From Candidatus Heimdallarchaeota archaeon LC_3 (lineage in GTDB: Archaea; Asgardarchaeota; Heimdallarchaeia; Hodarchaeales; LC-3), in NCBI GenBank assembly GCA_001940645.1, contig MDVS01000044.1:1-64000 (forward strand): a DNA stretch of 64,000 nucleotides, read 5' to 3'. Within the stretch, counting starts at the first letter, position 1. Every line of letters begins with the position of its first letter. Position numbers and translations under genes: made by a program. This document shows positions 46,595 through 55,824 of this stretch, piece by piece. The notes under the pieces are model-generated. The model was not told the origin of the DNA. It saw nothing but the letters and a program-made list of their open reading frames with translations, and ran no database searches.

Positions 46595-49237
46595 TTATCC
46601 ATAACAGTGATGTACACATTCATAACATGGTAAACTGCAAAAAGTGCATATGTTATATGTACTTTTATTTTTTCGTGTAACCACTAAGGTCGCCATATTA
46701 CATAACTTACAAAGACCATTTATTTCAATTGAAGATCCTGCTCTTATATTTGGAGCATTCCAACGTGTCTTGCATTTTAAGCATTCTATTACTGTTCTCC
46801 ATTCATCAAAAGAAAGAGCTACTTCTCCTTCAAAACATATTGGACATGATCCTAAACGGCCTCTTTCTGTTTTTGTCGAATAATCTCTATTAATATATGA
46901 ATATGGACAGGTTGCATAATCACATCTGCTACAAAACAATAACCCTTCTTTATCTTGTCTATTAATCCAACAAGATGGACAAAATATCCACGATTTTGTT
47001 CCCGTGCCAACTTGAATAGGATAAATATCACATGCATGACACTGTTCATCTAATGGATATAATTCTCCTTTTTTTGGCAAAGGATAGCTCTGGTCACAGT
47101 TTTCATTAGAGCATGTTAGGAATCGTTTATTTTTTAAGCTGTATTTTAAAATTAATTCTCCAGATCCACATTTTTTACCGCATGGACCAAAGGATTTTCC
47201 TTCTTTTGTTGATTTTTCTATGCTCTCTAACAGTATTGGGAATATTTCTGCTTTCTTCTCGGATAATTTCTTCAAATTTGACTCAGTTAAATCAATAACA
47301 GAATTATCAACGTCTTTTGATGTTAGTGTTCCTTCTTGTATCTGTTTTGTCCAAGATTCAACAGTTTCTCGTACTTTTGGTATAATTAATTCTTCTGCAT
47401 TGTCAGTAAATATTTTGAAAAATGCTTGTCCTAATTCAGTAGGCATTACTGAACGTCTAGGTTTTTGAACTTTAGCAAAACCTCTATTCTGAATTGTTTG
47501 AATATGTTGAGAACGGGTTGCATCAGTACCAATATTTTGTTTTGACATTTCTCTTATTAATTGAGATTCAGTCCATAAGCTAGGAGGTTTTGTGTGTTCT
47601 AACTTATTTTGAATTTCGATTACTATTTCTTCCCCCTTATTAACATCAGGGTGCGGACGTTCAGAAACTTTTTTATAAGGAAATATCTCTAAAAACCCCA
47701 TTTTTTTAATATATTGTCCTTGATGAACAAATTCTTCTTCTAATATGACGATTTTTGTCTTGATTATCTTTAATTTTCCATCTTCCGATATGGTGCTGAA
47801 AAATTTCCTCACAATATAGTCATATATTCGCCACGCTATACTATTTTCAAAATCTGATCCTTTAAGAGCAGTAATAATATCATTTTCAGTTGCTGGTTTT
47901 ACTGGTTGTATTGGTTCATGATCTTTAGTAAATCTACCTTTACTAGGTTTTTTAGCATTGCCTGATTTAACGCATAGTCTTGCAATATCTCCGTACACCT
48001 TGTGATCATAAAACTTCTCACAACTTTTTGTTAAATCTTTATATAGATAATGAGAACTTTCTGTTCTAGGATAAGTTATAAATCCATTATTATAAAGTCT
48101 TTCAGCTAAATCAGAAATTAATTTTGGACCTACATTAAACAATCTTGCACAATCAGCTTCTAATGTATCAGTATCAAGTGGTTTAGGTCGTTCTATAACT
48201 TCTTCTGTCTTTTCAATATTTTTAACAACTGCATTATTATTAGCACCTAATTTTTTTAGAAAAATATCAACAGATTCCTTTTTTGTGACAGGAGAATTTG
48301 TCCATTCAAATAAAAAGTCTTCTGAAATCTTTCTTTCCTTTTTTGTATTTGTAGGAGATGTTGTTTTTATTTTTGTTTTCTTTCCTTTTTTTGTTTTAAC
48401 TAATTTCTGACTAGTAATTTCCTGTTGAAAAACGGCAAAAACTTTCCAGTAAGGTTCTGGAACAAATTTAAGTCTATTTTTAAATCTTTTTGTAACGATC
48501 CACAATACAGAGGATTGACATGGTCCATAAGATATTAATCTTTTAATCCCCTTACCATTGCTTTGGATTCCTGATGTTAAAAATCTTGTAATAGAAGCTC
48601 CCATTCTTAAATCTTGTTTTCTTAAAGAATCAACGGATTCAATTAGTTTATCATCTAATCTAAACTGTGATTCAAATGCACTTTGTACAGCATTAACTGA
48701 TGTTGCCGTAAATCTCATTCGGGTGATTTGTATAGGATTTGATGAAGCATTTGAAACTATTCTCGCTATTTGTCCTCCTATTGATTCACCTTGATTATCC
48801 CAATCAGTGGCTATAATCAATAAATCAATTTCAAAAGATAATTCTTCCAATTGCTCTACAAGGGCTTCTGATATAGGTAATTCTATAGGATCCAATTGGA
48901 TTAAATCTATTGGGTCACTTTCCAACCAATTAGTTTTTTTATCATAAGGAGGTGGATAATCAAATGTAGTTAGATGTCCTGTAACAGATGTAATCCTTAC
49001 TTCTGCTTTAGGAACAATTATCAGTTCTTCTTTCGATTCATCACCGTTTTGTATAACAAGAGAAAGTTTTTCATTAAAATTTGATTCAAAAATGCTGTTA
49101 TATCTAGATTTTCCTTTTTTAGTCTTAAATTTTATAGAGTTAACAGTAGCAAGAGCTTTAACAAAACTACGAGCAATACTAGGTTTTTCTGTTACAATCA
49201 ATATTTTTCTAATCTGTTTGATCATATTAAAATCCAA
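46595..49237 (-). CDS. topA: type IA DNA topoisomerase with C-terminal zinc ribbons
   Basis: Relaxes or decatenates DNA through a Tyr-DNA link. The 880-residue protein starts with ILIVTEKPSIARSFVKAL, and the Toprim motif ATDWDNQGES spans residues 143-152. The active-site Tyr is in NGFITYPRTESSHY near residue 385, and YGPCQSSVLWIV and IGTDATRSQHIQTIQNRGF are typical. About 220 C-terminal residues contain at least five Cys clusters (CGKKCGSGE, CSNENCDQS, CPSCW, CSRCDYATC, CKLCNM), as in archaeal/eukaryotic topoisomerase III. The Toprim consensus DxDREGE has become DWDNQGE, losing one acidic residue. The second ATG (residue 5) may be the true start. Confidence 0.85.
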   Translation of the reverse strand: MDFNMIKQIRKILIVTEKPSIARSFVKALATVNSIKFKTKKGKSRYNSIFESNFNEKLSLVIQNGDESKEELIIVPKAEVRITSVTGHLTTFDYPPPYDKKTNWLESDPIDLIQLDPIELPISEALVEQLEELSFEIDLLIIATDWDNQGESIGGQIARIVSNASSNPIQITRMRFTATSVNAVQSAFESQFRLDDKLIESVDSLRKQDLRMGASITRFLTSGIQSNGKGIKRLISYGPCQSSVLWIVTKRFKNRLKFVPEPYWKVFAVFQQEITSQKLVKTKKGKKTKIKTTSPTNTKKERKISEDFLFEWTNSPVTKKESVDIFLKKLGANNNAVVKNIEKTEEVIERPKPLDTDTLEADCARLFNVGPKLISDLAERLYNNGFITYPRTESSHYLYKDLTKSCEKFYDHKVYGDIARLCVKSGNAKKPSKGRFTKDHEPIQPVKPATENDIITALKGSDFENSIAWRIYDYIVRKFFSTISEDGKLKIIKTKIVILEEEFVHQGQYIKKMGFLEIFPYKKVSERPHPDVNKGEEIVIEIQNKLEHTKPPSLWTESQLIREMSKQNIGTDATRSQHIQTIQNRGFAKVQKPRRSVMPTELGQAFFKIFTDNAEELIIPKVRETVESWTKQIQEGTLTSKDVDNSVIDLTESNLKKLSEKKAEIFPILLESIEKSTKEGKSFGPCGKKCGSGELILKYSLKNKRFLTCSNENCDQSYPLPKKGELYPLDEQCHACDIYPIQVGTGTKSWIFCPSCWINRQDKEGLLFCSRCDYATCPYSYINRDYSTKTERGRLGSCPICFEGEVALSFDEWRTVIECLKCKTRWNAPNIRAGSSIEINGLCKLCNMATLVVTRKNKSTYNICTFCSLPCYECVHHCYG

Positions 49238-49444
49238 AAATTGTATTTCAAGGAGTTTTTAATTTGTAAAGATGTCTGTTATTATAAATTATTTCGTTTT
49301 TTCGACTTTAAGTTAAATTAAAATTCTCTTGGGAAGATTGCAAATTATTAGAAAGAATTGAATTTTTCTAAATAATAATTGATTTACATATTAATAATAT
49401 TAACTAGGTTAAATTCATGTTTTAAATGATTTGGAATTAACAAC

Positions 49445-49942
49445 TTGACATTGAATATATTAATTACTGGAGCAACATGTACAGGGAAATCTACTCTTGG
49501 TAGCGAATTGTTGAAATCTCTTTCTGATTATGAATTAATAGAATCTAAAACTTTTTTGGAAGAACACAATTTATTGGAAGAATATGATCAGGATCGTCAA
49601 AGTTGGATATATTCTCCAGATAAATTAGATGAAAAACTTGAAGCATATCTGAAAACTAGGAATAATATTATTTTTAGCGGTGCACCAGCTCTAATTGATG
49701 AAAAAATAGTAGAACTAATAATTGTTTTAATTTGTTTAAAACCTAAAATTTTAGAAGCAAGATTGGTTGAAAGAAATTATTCAAAAGCAAAGATTCTAGA
49801 AAATGTAGAAGCAGAACTTATGGGAGAAATTCAAGGAACTATTGAATCGTATTATTCTTTTGAAAAAATTCTTATCCTAGATAGTTGTGAAAATAATATT
49901 GACGCTCTCATTTCCAAAATAATCGACAAACTTAAACGGTAA
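49445..49942 (+). CDS. adenylate kinase-like NTPase of the AK6/Fap7 family
   Basis: In eukaryotes and archaea Fap7/AK6 acts as adenylate kinase/ATPase in small-subunit ribosome maturation. The 165-residue protein has the P-loop GATCTGKST, VLICLKPKILEARLVERNY and the family signature YSKAKILENVEAELMGEI. The usual YDEERQ area reads YDQDRQSWIY. The start is TTG 49445 or the TTG two codons later. It is divergent from the topoisomerase gene. Other ribosome-assembly genes (methyltransferase, PUA, Tsr3) lie 10-12 kb away, so a similar role is plausible. Confidence 0.8.
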   Translation: MTLNILITGATCTGKSTLGSELLKSLSDYELIESKTFLEEHNLLEEYDQDRQSWIYSPDKLDEKLEAYLKTRNNIIFSGAPALIDEKIVELIIVLICLKPKILEARLVERNYSKAKILENVEAELMGEIQGTIESYYSFEKILILDSCENNIDALISKIIDKLKR

Positions 49943-50029
49943 TAACTCATTTGAGCTAAATATTCCTACATACTTCACCGAGAATATGATTCATTAAATG
50001 AATGTTTCATAACTTCAAAATGAGAAAAT

Positions 50030-50872
50030 ATGTCCAATCCAATTCCAATTGACATTAGTTTTGCAAATATATCAGGTATTGTTACAATTGATAACAAACT
50101 CTACGATTGTATGCAAATTCTTCAAACTTTATGTACGCAAGGTTTTCCCATTAAAAAATATGGTTCTTCACTAAAAATTGGTAATCAGGTGATCTCACCA
50201 ATACCTTCTACCGAAAATATTCCAGTTTCTACACCTGCTGCCCAAAATATAATTCAATCTCAATTTACACAGCTTTTTGAGGAAATAAATCTTTTGAAAC
50301 AAAAAATTAATGCTAAAAATGATTCAGAGGTATTTTCTGGGACAAATTTAAATGATTCTCCAGAATCAGTTTTTGAACCAATCGAAGAAGAAACAAGATC
50401 TGAGTTAGATAATGGTCCTAAAGAATGGGAACATCTTATCCAAGATGAGAAAAATCCCCCTCACAAAAATTTTGATATTGGAGAAAGTAATTTACAAAGA
50501 AAATGGGAAAATCCAAATAGGGAAACTCCTTTAAATAACAAATTGCATCCAGATACGAAATTCAAGACTGAATACTATAGTTTGGGTATGAAATCAAAAA
50601 AAAGAAATGATCTTTCCAGTATTAATCCTCTTAATCGGATGCAATTTGATCAGGTAATCTCATCCAATAAAGACCAAAAATTAAATGATTCAATGGAAGA
50701 AAGCTCTTTAGAAAAATTGACAGAAGAATTGGTTTCAAAAATTGAAAAAAACCTTGTTTGCCCTAAATGTCTAAATACTTTACCAAATTCAGCATATTTC
50801 TGTTCAAGATGTGGATTAAAAGTTCAAAAAAAGGAATTAAATCTACCAGATGTCTACGAAAAAGAAAAATAA
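50030..50872 (+). CDS. unknown protein with C-terminal zinc ribbon
   Basis: A 280-residue protein. The first 65 residues are beta-rich (SGIVTIDNKLYDCMQILQTL, KYGSSLKIGNQVI). The middle 150 residues are polar and probably disordered. The end is a clear zinc ribbon, CPKCLNTLPNSAYFCSRCG. Such ribbons often sit in archaeal adaptor or membrane-traffic proteins. No family is recognised. It follows the AK6-like gene by about 87 bases on the same strand and is convergent with mevalonate kinase. Confidence 0.65.
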   Translation: MSNPIPIDISFANISGIVTIDNKLYDCMQILQTLCTQGFPIKKYGSSLKIGNQVISPIPSTENIPVSTPAAQNIIQSQFTQLFEEINLLKQKINAKNDSEVFSGTNLNDSPESVFEPIEEETRSELDNGPKEWEHLIQDEKNPPHKNFDIGESNLQRKWENPNRETPLNNKLHPDTKFKTEYYSLGMKSKKRNDLSSINPLNRMQFDQVISSNKDQKLNDSMEESSLEKLTEELVSKIEKNLVCPKCLNTLPNSAYFCSRCGLKVQKKELNLPDVYEKEK

Positions 50873-50908
50873 GTTCAACCGTTTTTTAATAATCATTTTT
50901 TCCTTTTT

Positions 50909-51844
50909 TCATCCAACAGTAGATTTCCATGCTCTAAATCCATTTTCTTCAAACGATTTAGCTATTTTATCTTGAGTTTCTTCATTTGGAGCTATAGCAA
51001 TAGCCAATCCACCCCTTCCTGTTCCAGTCATCTTAGCACCTAATGCTCCATTAATACGAGCTAGATCAACTAGTGTATCTAGTTCTTTACAAGAAACAGT
51101 AATCTTTTGGAGAAGTGTGTGATTCAAATTCATCAATTTTCCTATTGTTTCTACATCTCCCTCTTCTAAAGCTTTTTTTGCTTTTTCTGAAATTTTCTGA
51201 TATTCTATGAGATAATCATCAAATTCTTCGGAATTTTCTTCTTTTATTTTTTTCACATCTCCGACAACTTCAGTGGTTGATGCAGTTAATCCAGTGTTTC
51301 CTATTACGAGAGGAATTTTTTTCTTAGATTCTATAGATTTAATTGTATTCTTTCCACCAGAAAGGTTTCTTTCAAACCAGATTAATCCACCGAAGGTTGC
51401 TGCTGCATTATCGATACCACTAGGAGTTCCATGATAGGCTTTCTCTCCTTCATAGGCTGCATCATTGATTTGCTCATCATTCCAACCCATTTTAAATTCT
51501 TCATTCAATGCACGAGCAAGAGATGCTACTTGTGCTGCTGACGCGCCAACACCACTCGCTGCATATAAATCACCAGCAAAATGAATATCTAACTTTTGTG
51601 TTTCAGTATCGATTTTCATAAAATCAATAACGTTTTGTATAGCTTCTTGGGCTTCATCAAATTTTTTCTTTTTATATCCAGGTGTAGCAGGACGTTGATC
51701 GTCAACAGTCCATCCTTTTCCTTCATTAACAGTAATTGTAGCTACTGTTTGTGATCCTAATGCAGAAGCAATTGCTGGTAATCCATAAACAACAAAATGT
51801 TCTCCAAAAAGTATCGATTTTCCAAATCCTGATCCTGTCGACAT
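50909..51844 (-). CDS. mvk: mevalonate kinase
   Basis: Phosphorylates mevalonate to mevalonate 5-phosphate for isoprenoid lipids. The 311-residue GHMP kinase starts GKSILFGEHFVVYGLPAIA. It has the ATP loop AASGVGASAAQVASLARAL, GTPSGIDNAAATFGGLIWF and the C-terminal KMTGTGRGGLAIA. It is the last gene of a cluster: phosphomevalonate dehydratase small and large subunits lie 26 bases upstream and a UbiD-type decarboxylase before them. This is the archaeal variant of the pathway. HMG-CoA reductase and isopentenyl phosphate kinase are not in the window. Confidence 0.94.
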   Translation of the reverse strand: MSTGSGFGKSILFGEHFVVYGLPAIASALGSQTVATITVNEGKGWTVDDQRPATPGYKKKKFDEAQEAIQNVIDFMKIDTETQKLDIHFAGDLYAASGVGASAAQVASLARALNEEFKMGWNDEQINDAAYEGEKAYHGTPSGIDNAAATFGGLIWFERNLSGGKNTIKSIESKKKIPLVIGNTGLTASTTEVVGDVKKIKEENSEEFDDYLIEYQKISEKAKKALEEGDVETIGKLMNLNHTLLQKITVSCKELDTLVDLARINGALGAKMTGTGRGGLAIAIAPNEETQDKIAKSFEENGFRAWKSTVG

Positions 51845-51870
51845 AATTTCAATTTCCTATAATTATATGT

Positions 51871-52263
51871 TTATTGTATAATTTCTACTAATCCTTCTTC
51901 TGCTTTTACCGTAACTTGATCGCCTGTTTTAATTTTTTCAATTTCAATCTGATCTACACAAGGTATTTCAGAGATAATACAACCAACAGCCACAACAGTG
52001 TCAATTTGTTTGTTAACTATTGCTGAAGGAGCAGTATTTGCTTTATACATCCAATACATGGAATAAGATCCGACTGTGGAACCTTTACCCATAGGAAACA
52101 CAAGTACTTTATTAGTGATACATTGTCCTTCTAATTCATGTCCAGATTCTACAACAATGCCTGTTTCTGGATCAACTCCTCCATAAAAAGAAATACCTTG
52201 ACTGGTGACTAAGGCTTCACCCGAAGCATTTCCTTTGTAAATTTTACGTCCTTGTAATTTCAT
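51871..52263 (-). CDS. phosphomevalonate dehydratase, small subunit (aconitase X swivel domain)
   Basis: The 130-residue swivelling domain of the AcnX-type enzyme that dehydrates mevalonate 5-phosphate to trans-anhydromevalonate 5-phosphate. Motifs are GRKIYKGNASGEALVT, ISFYGGVDPETG, FPMGKGSTVGSYSMYW and AVGCIISEIPCVD. The start overlaps the stop of the large-subunit gene by four bases (ATGA), so the two are coupled. Mevalonate kinase follows after 26 bases. Confidence 0.9.
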   Translation of the reverse strand: MKLQGRKIYKGNASGEALVTSQGISFYGGVDPETGIVVESGHELEGQCITNKVLVFPMGKGSTVGSYSMYWMYKANTAPSAIVNKQIDTVVAVGCIISEIPCVDQIEIEKIKTGDQVTVKAEEGLVEIIQ

Positions 52264-53456
52264 GATGTTGCCTCCAAAACGCAGTCTTCAAGTGAAGCTA
52301 TTTTCACTTTCATTTTATGTCTCCCCCTTGCGTAGAAGCAAGCTTTACCGCTGTTGATCATCATTCCGGAAAATTTTCCTTTTATTGGAGCAACGACGCA
52401 ACAGGTATCAGAAGCGAATTTAGCTCCTGAATCTTCAATTATTTTAGCATAACCTGCTTCATCTGCAAGTTTCTTTGTTGGCCTTGCTGTTGTAATCCAA
52501 AATTCTTTTGTTACTTTTTTTCCTTCAATTAATTTTGCAATTTGACGAATTTCTTGGAGAGACGAATGAGGACATCCGATACTAACGAAATCAATTTCTA
52601 CATCGTCTGTTAATTCTTCTCTGGTATTAGCCATATCTTTTTCTGTAATAGTGATTTGTGGTTCTAAAGGTACCATAATATATTTTTGCGTAGATTCTGG
52701 TGTAACTCCTTCCATATGGAACAAACCGCAACCTCCATAGGTGGCTACTGAAGCACAAAATGATTTTAATTCTTCTAAATCTGCGTTATCGATTCCAGTT
52801 ATGTAAGGAATTTTTAATCCAGTTCTATCAAGATGATCACCAATTACCTTACCTAATACTCCAAACTGATCAGAACCAGTTACTTTGGTTTTAACATCAA
52901 TTAATATTTGTGGCTGACGATTTTTATCTAAATGAAAGCCGTATTCAGGAGTACGACCAGTTAATGCGGCAGCTAATGCACTTGGCCCTCCTTCTCTATT
53001 GGTTTTTGCTCCTATAACTGAATTTGAATAACAAACTGCACTACTTTCTGCCCAAGCGATATGCTCTCCAAAATGAGGATTATTTCCTATTAAATATGGA
53101 GTACAACTAGCAGTGGTAATTATATCCATCTGCCCAAAAGCTTCTAAAACACGATTCTGATTTTTTGCGAATTCCTCTGATATTCCCAAAGTTTTCCAGT
53201 TTTCCCTATCCATTCCTGCAGGATTTAGAGTTGTGAGAACTCTTACTTTTCCATCAATAGCTAATTCATTAAGATATTCCAGTCCTGCTTCCCCAAGATT
53301 TGCATATGATACTCCTGCAACTTGTACAGAAGTAATTGGAATCATACGTTCAGCATCGAAGATATTGCCAAGTGTTTCAAGGATTTCCATTGATTTTTTT
53401 ACTGCTCTCCCATGTTTTCCATCTAACATTTCTTGTTCTTCAGTTGTTAACTTCAA
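52260..53456 (-). CDS. phosphomevalonate dehydratase, large subunit (aconitase X catalytic domain)
   Basis: A 398-residue AcnX catalytic subunit that should hold an iron-sulfur cluster. It shows HGRAVKKSMEILETLGNIF, TTASCTPYLIGN, WAESSAVCYSNSVIGAKTNREGG, VSIGCPHSSLQEI and DTCCVVAPI; conserved cysteines in these motifs are the expected cluster ligands. With the small subunit and mevalonate kinase beside it, phosphomevalonate dehydratase is far more likely than the other known AcnX role, a hydroxyproline dehydratase. Upstream, the UbiD-type gene is 226 bases away on the same strand. Confidence 0.9.
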   Translation of the reverse strand: MKLTTEEQEMLDGKHGRAVKKSMEILETLGNIFDAERMIPITSVQVAGVSYANLGEAGLEYLNELAIDGKVRVLTTLNPAGMDRENWKTLGISEEFAKNQNRVLEAFGQMDIITTASCTPYLIGNNPHFGEHIAWAESSAVCYSNSVIGAKTNREGGPSALAAALTGRTPEYGFHLDKNRQPQILIDVKTKVTGSDQFGVLGKVIGDHLDRTGLKIPYITGIDNADLEELKSFCASVATYGGCGLFHMEGVTPESTQKYIMVPLEPQITITEKDMANTREELTDDVEIDFVSIGCPHSSLQEIRQIAKLIEGKKVTKEFWITTARPTKKLADEAGYAKIIEDSGAKFASDTCCVVAPIKGKFSGMMINSGKACFYARGRHKMKVKIASLEDCVLEATS

Positions 53457-53682
53457 TTCAAACTCACATCGTATTGAATATTATACTAATACCCAAAAAT
53501 TCAATTAACCATAATTTTTGAACTTTAAATTATTATTTAGAATTAAATTTTTCTTCAGTATAGTAATTTATTTTTTTTTTTACCAAATAGAAACCTTTCC
53601 AGAACCCTAATCTATTGATTTATATAGCAATTATTGTAGGAATTTGAGTGAAAAATAAAAAAAATGAAAAATTTACTTTTTA

Positions 53683-54954
53683 TTATATAACACGATCGAA
53701 ACCTTTTCCACCAATTGGTTTCGTGGCATCTATACCCCATTTGCAAGTACTAGAACCAGGTCCAGCAGAAGGGTCTAAACTGCTACCTTTTGCACCAGGT
53801 ACTAAAACAAGGTCTTTATCAGCCTGACATCTCGTTGCAATAGCCCATTCGACATCATTCGGATCATCTGGGTTAACATCCATATCTACAACAACCACTC
53901 GCTTAAGGGAAGGGTGTGCTGCTAAAGCTGCAAGTATTGTATTTTTTCCATCTCCTTCTGTGCGTTTGATGATCTGTACGACTGCATGAAGCCAAGAACC
54001 CCCTCCAACAGTCATTACAACGTTTTGAACGGTTGGAATGGTGTTCTTTATCATTCTTTTCATTCTTGGTTCTTGAGGGATACCCATCAATGTTCTGTGT
54101 TCTCTTCTTCCAGGGAGTATAGTTCTAAAAATTGCATTATTACGCATATATAAATCAGTTATTTCGACTATTGGTTGTTCTCTTACTTTGTCTTCTGTGC
54201 CTGTTAAATCGATAAAAGGACCTTCTGCTGTTTCCTCTTCTAACATTTTTCCTTTCATAACAATTTCTGTATCTGCTGGTACTAAAATTCCATCAAGATC
54301 ATAAACTTTCATACCACCTAATAATCGGGATGCAAAAGCTACCTCATCAAGATCTGGGTATGAAGTAGATGCAGCAAGTTCCATAATTGGATGAACACCC
54401 ATCAAAATAACTATATCAAGAGATTTTTTTCCCATTTCCAGAGCTTGAACATAAAATGAATGTAAATGACGCTGAGGAATGGGTCTTATTACAAATCTAT
54501 TCTTTTCTAAATACATCATTCTATGAATAGAAGCATTTCTTCTGCCTGATTCAGGATCTAATGCAACTACAATCGATGCAGTTAAGTATTGTTTACCTTT
54601 ATAAAAAATTGGTATAGGTAGATGTTTAGAAACATCTGGATTCTCGAAATGTTGGTCTAAAAAAGGTGCTGTGTCTACTTTTTTTGGTGGAAGTGGATTA
54701 TCAAGAGCTTTTCCTACATAATCAGCTAATTCTAGGGGATCATCTAATCCTACAGAAGTTGCTAATAGATCTCTATTAGAAACTATACCTGCTAAAGTTG
54801 AGACGTTTTCATAACCCTCTATATTATTATAAAGCGTTGGTCTTTCATCATCTGAAATAATGCGCTCTGATAAAGTTTTTTCATAATTTAGTTTATCATT
54901 AATCGTTTGAACATTTATTTTTTTTAGAAATTCACGCATATTATTTTTCACCAC
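53683..54954 (-). CDS. UbiD-family decarboxylase, probable anhydromevalonate phosphate decarboxylase
   Basis: A 423-residue UbiD-like enzyme that uses prenylated FMN. Motifs are SASIHRMMYL-type NASIHRMMYL, MGVHPIMELAAST, the Glu-containing EEETAEGPFIDLTGTED and TVGGGSWLHAVVQI. Family knowledge: in the archaeal mevalonate pathway this type decarboxylates trans-anhydromevalonate 5-phosphate to isopentenyl phosphate. The next genes on the strand encode phosphomevalonate dehydratase and mevalonate kinase, giving three consecutive steps of the route. UbiX, needed for the cofactor, is not in the window. Confidence 0.9.
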   Translation of the reverse strand: MVKNNMREFLKKINVQTINDKLNYEKTLSERIISDDERPTLYNNIEGYENVSTLAGIVSNRDLLATSVGLDDPLELADYVGKALDNPLPPKKVDTAPFLDQHFENPDVSKHLPIPIFYKGKQYLTASIVVALDPESGRRNASIHRMMYLEKNRFVIRPIPQRHLHSFYVQALEMGKKSLDIVILMGVHPIMELAASTSYPDLDEVAFASRLLGGMKVYDLDGILVPADTEIVMKGKMLEEETAEGPFIDLTGTEDKVREQPIVEITDLYMRNNAIFRTILPGRREHRTLMGIPQEPRMKRMIKNTIPTVQNVVMTVGGGSWLHAVVQIIKRTEGDGKNTILAALAAHPSLKRVVVVDMDVNPDDPNDVEWAIATRCQADKDLVLVPGAKGSSLDPSAGPGSSTCKWGIDATKPIGGKGFDRVI

Positions 54955-55332
54955 TATTTTAATAAATGATCTCTTTTTCTTATGAAGTTCAATAATATAT
55001 CAAAATTCTGATAACAATGGAGCTTTTTTTTTCACTATAATATTTTTTTCTTTGGAATTTTTTTCCATTTTTAACTTCAAAGTTCTTTAAGCTTCTTTAT
55101 TATTTTCAATTATCTCCTTTAGATAGATAAATTTAAGACAGCCTAAAGATTAATGAATTTTAGAATATTTATATTTGAATTTAAAGATGTAAATATTTGT
55201 CTCAATCATAATTTAGTGAATTTATTTAGGGAGATTTTTCTCCTGAAACTCAAAATTCCAATAAATCGTGATAAATAGGAAATTTATTATAATAATTAGA
55301 AAAACACTTTTGAAAAATGAGGAATAAGATAA
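54955..55332. other. divergent intergenic region between the mevalonate cluster and aIF1A
   Basis: AT-rich DNA that must hold two divergent promoters. GAGGAA at 55319-55324 is the probable ribosome-binding site of aIF1A. No RNA gene was recognised. Confidence 0.45.
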
Positions 55333-55791
55333 TTGGGTTTTAGAGGCAAAAAAGGCAAAAAAGGTAAAAGCAAAGGAAAAAGCAAAGGAAAAAGCAAAGG
55401 AAAAACAAAAGGTAAAGGCAAAGGAAAAGGCCAGCAATTTATACCCAGTGAAGCTCAGCGTACCCACAGGCCTGATGAAGGAGAACTTTTTGGTGTAATA
55501 ATCAAAATTTTAGGTGGAAATCATTTAGAGGTTATGGCTTCCGATGGTCTTAGACGGATTGTTCGTATTCCTGGGAAAATGAACAGACGAAAATGGGTTC
55601 GATCCGGTGATTTGATCCTACTAGAACCGTGGTATGGAATGGACGAGGAGAAAAAAGCTGATCTTAAGTATGTGTATCAGAGAAATGAGTATCGTGGGTT
55701 ATTCAAGATGAGAAAAGATATTACTGACCAATTAGAAACTTTAGGTGTTGAGAAACCTATGATGGCACCGATAGAACCAACGCAGATGTGA
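55333..55791 (+). CDS. translation initiation factor aIF1A with lysine/glycine-rich N-terminus
   Basis: Binds the A site of the small ribosomal subunit during initiation. The OB-fold body is clear: EGELFGVIIKILGGNHLEV, DGLRRIVRIPGKMNRRKWV, GDLILLEPW and KADLKYVYQRNEYRGLF. The first 35 residues are a Gly/Lys/Ser array (KGKSKGKSKGKSKGKTKGKG) coded by near-perfect 12-base repeats. Typical archaeal aIF1A has a much shorter basic start. The TTG at 55333 is preceded by GAGGAA. The repeat tract makes a false reverse-strand frame. Confidence 0.9.
   Translation: MGFRGKKGKKGKSKGKSKGKSKGKTKGKGKGKGQQFIPSEAQRTHRPDEGELFGVIIKILGGNHLEVMASDGLRRIVRIPGKMNRRKWVRSGDLILLEPWYGMDEEKKADLKYVYQRNEYRGLFKMRKDITDQLETLGVEKPMMAPIEPTQM
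55352..55432 (+). repeat. 12-base repeat tract coding the basic tail of aIF1A
   Basis: Units of the form AAAGCAAAGGAA repeat about five to six times in frame. Such tracts expand by slippage. Confidence 0.7.
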
Positions 55792-55824
55792 TCTAAGATT
55801 TATTTAAGAACCATTAAATAAATT

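Noticed and set aside
55222..55467. Phe/Ala/Ser-rich minus-strand frame
   Set aside because: It is the reverse of the Lys/Gly repeat tract of aIF1A.
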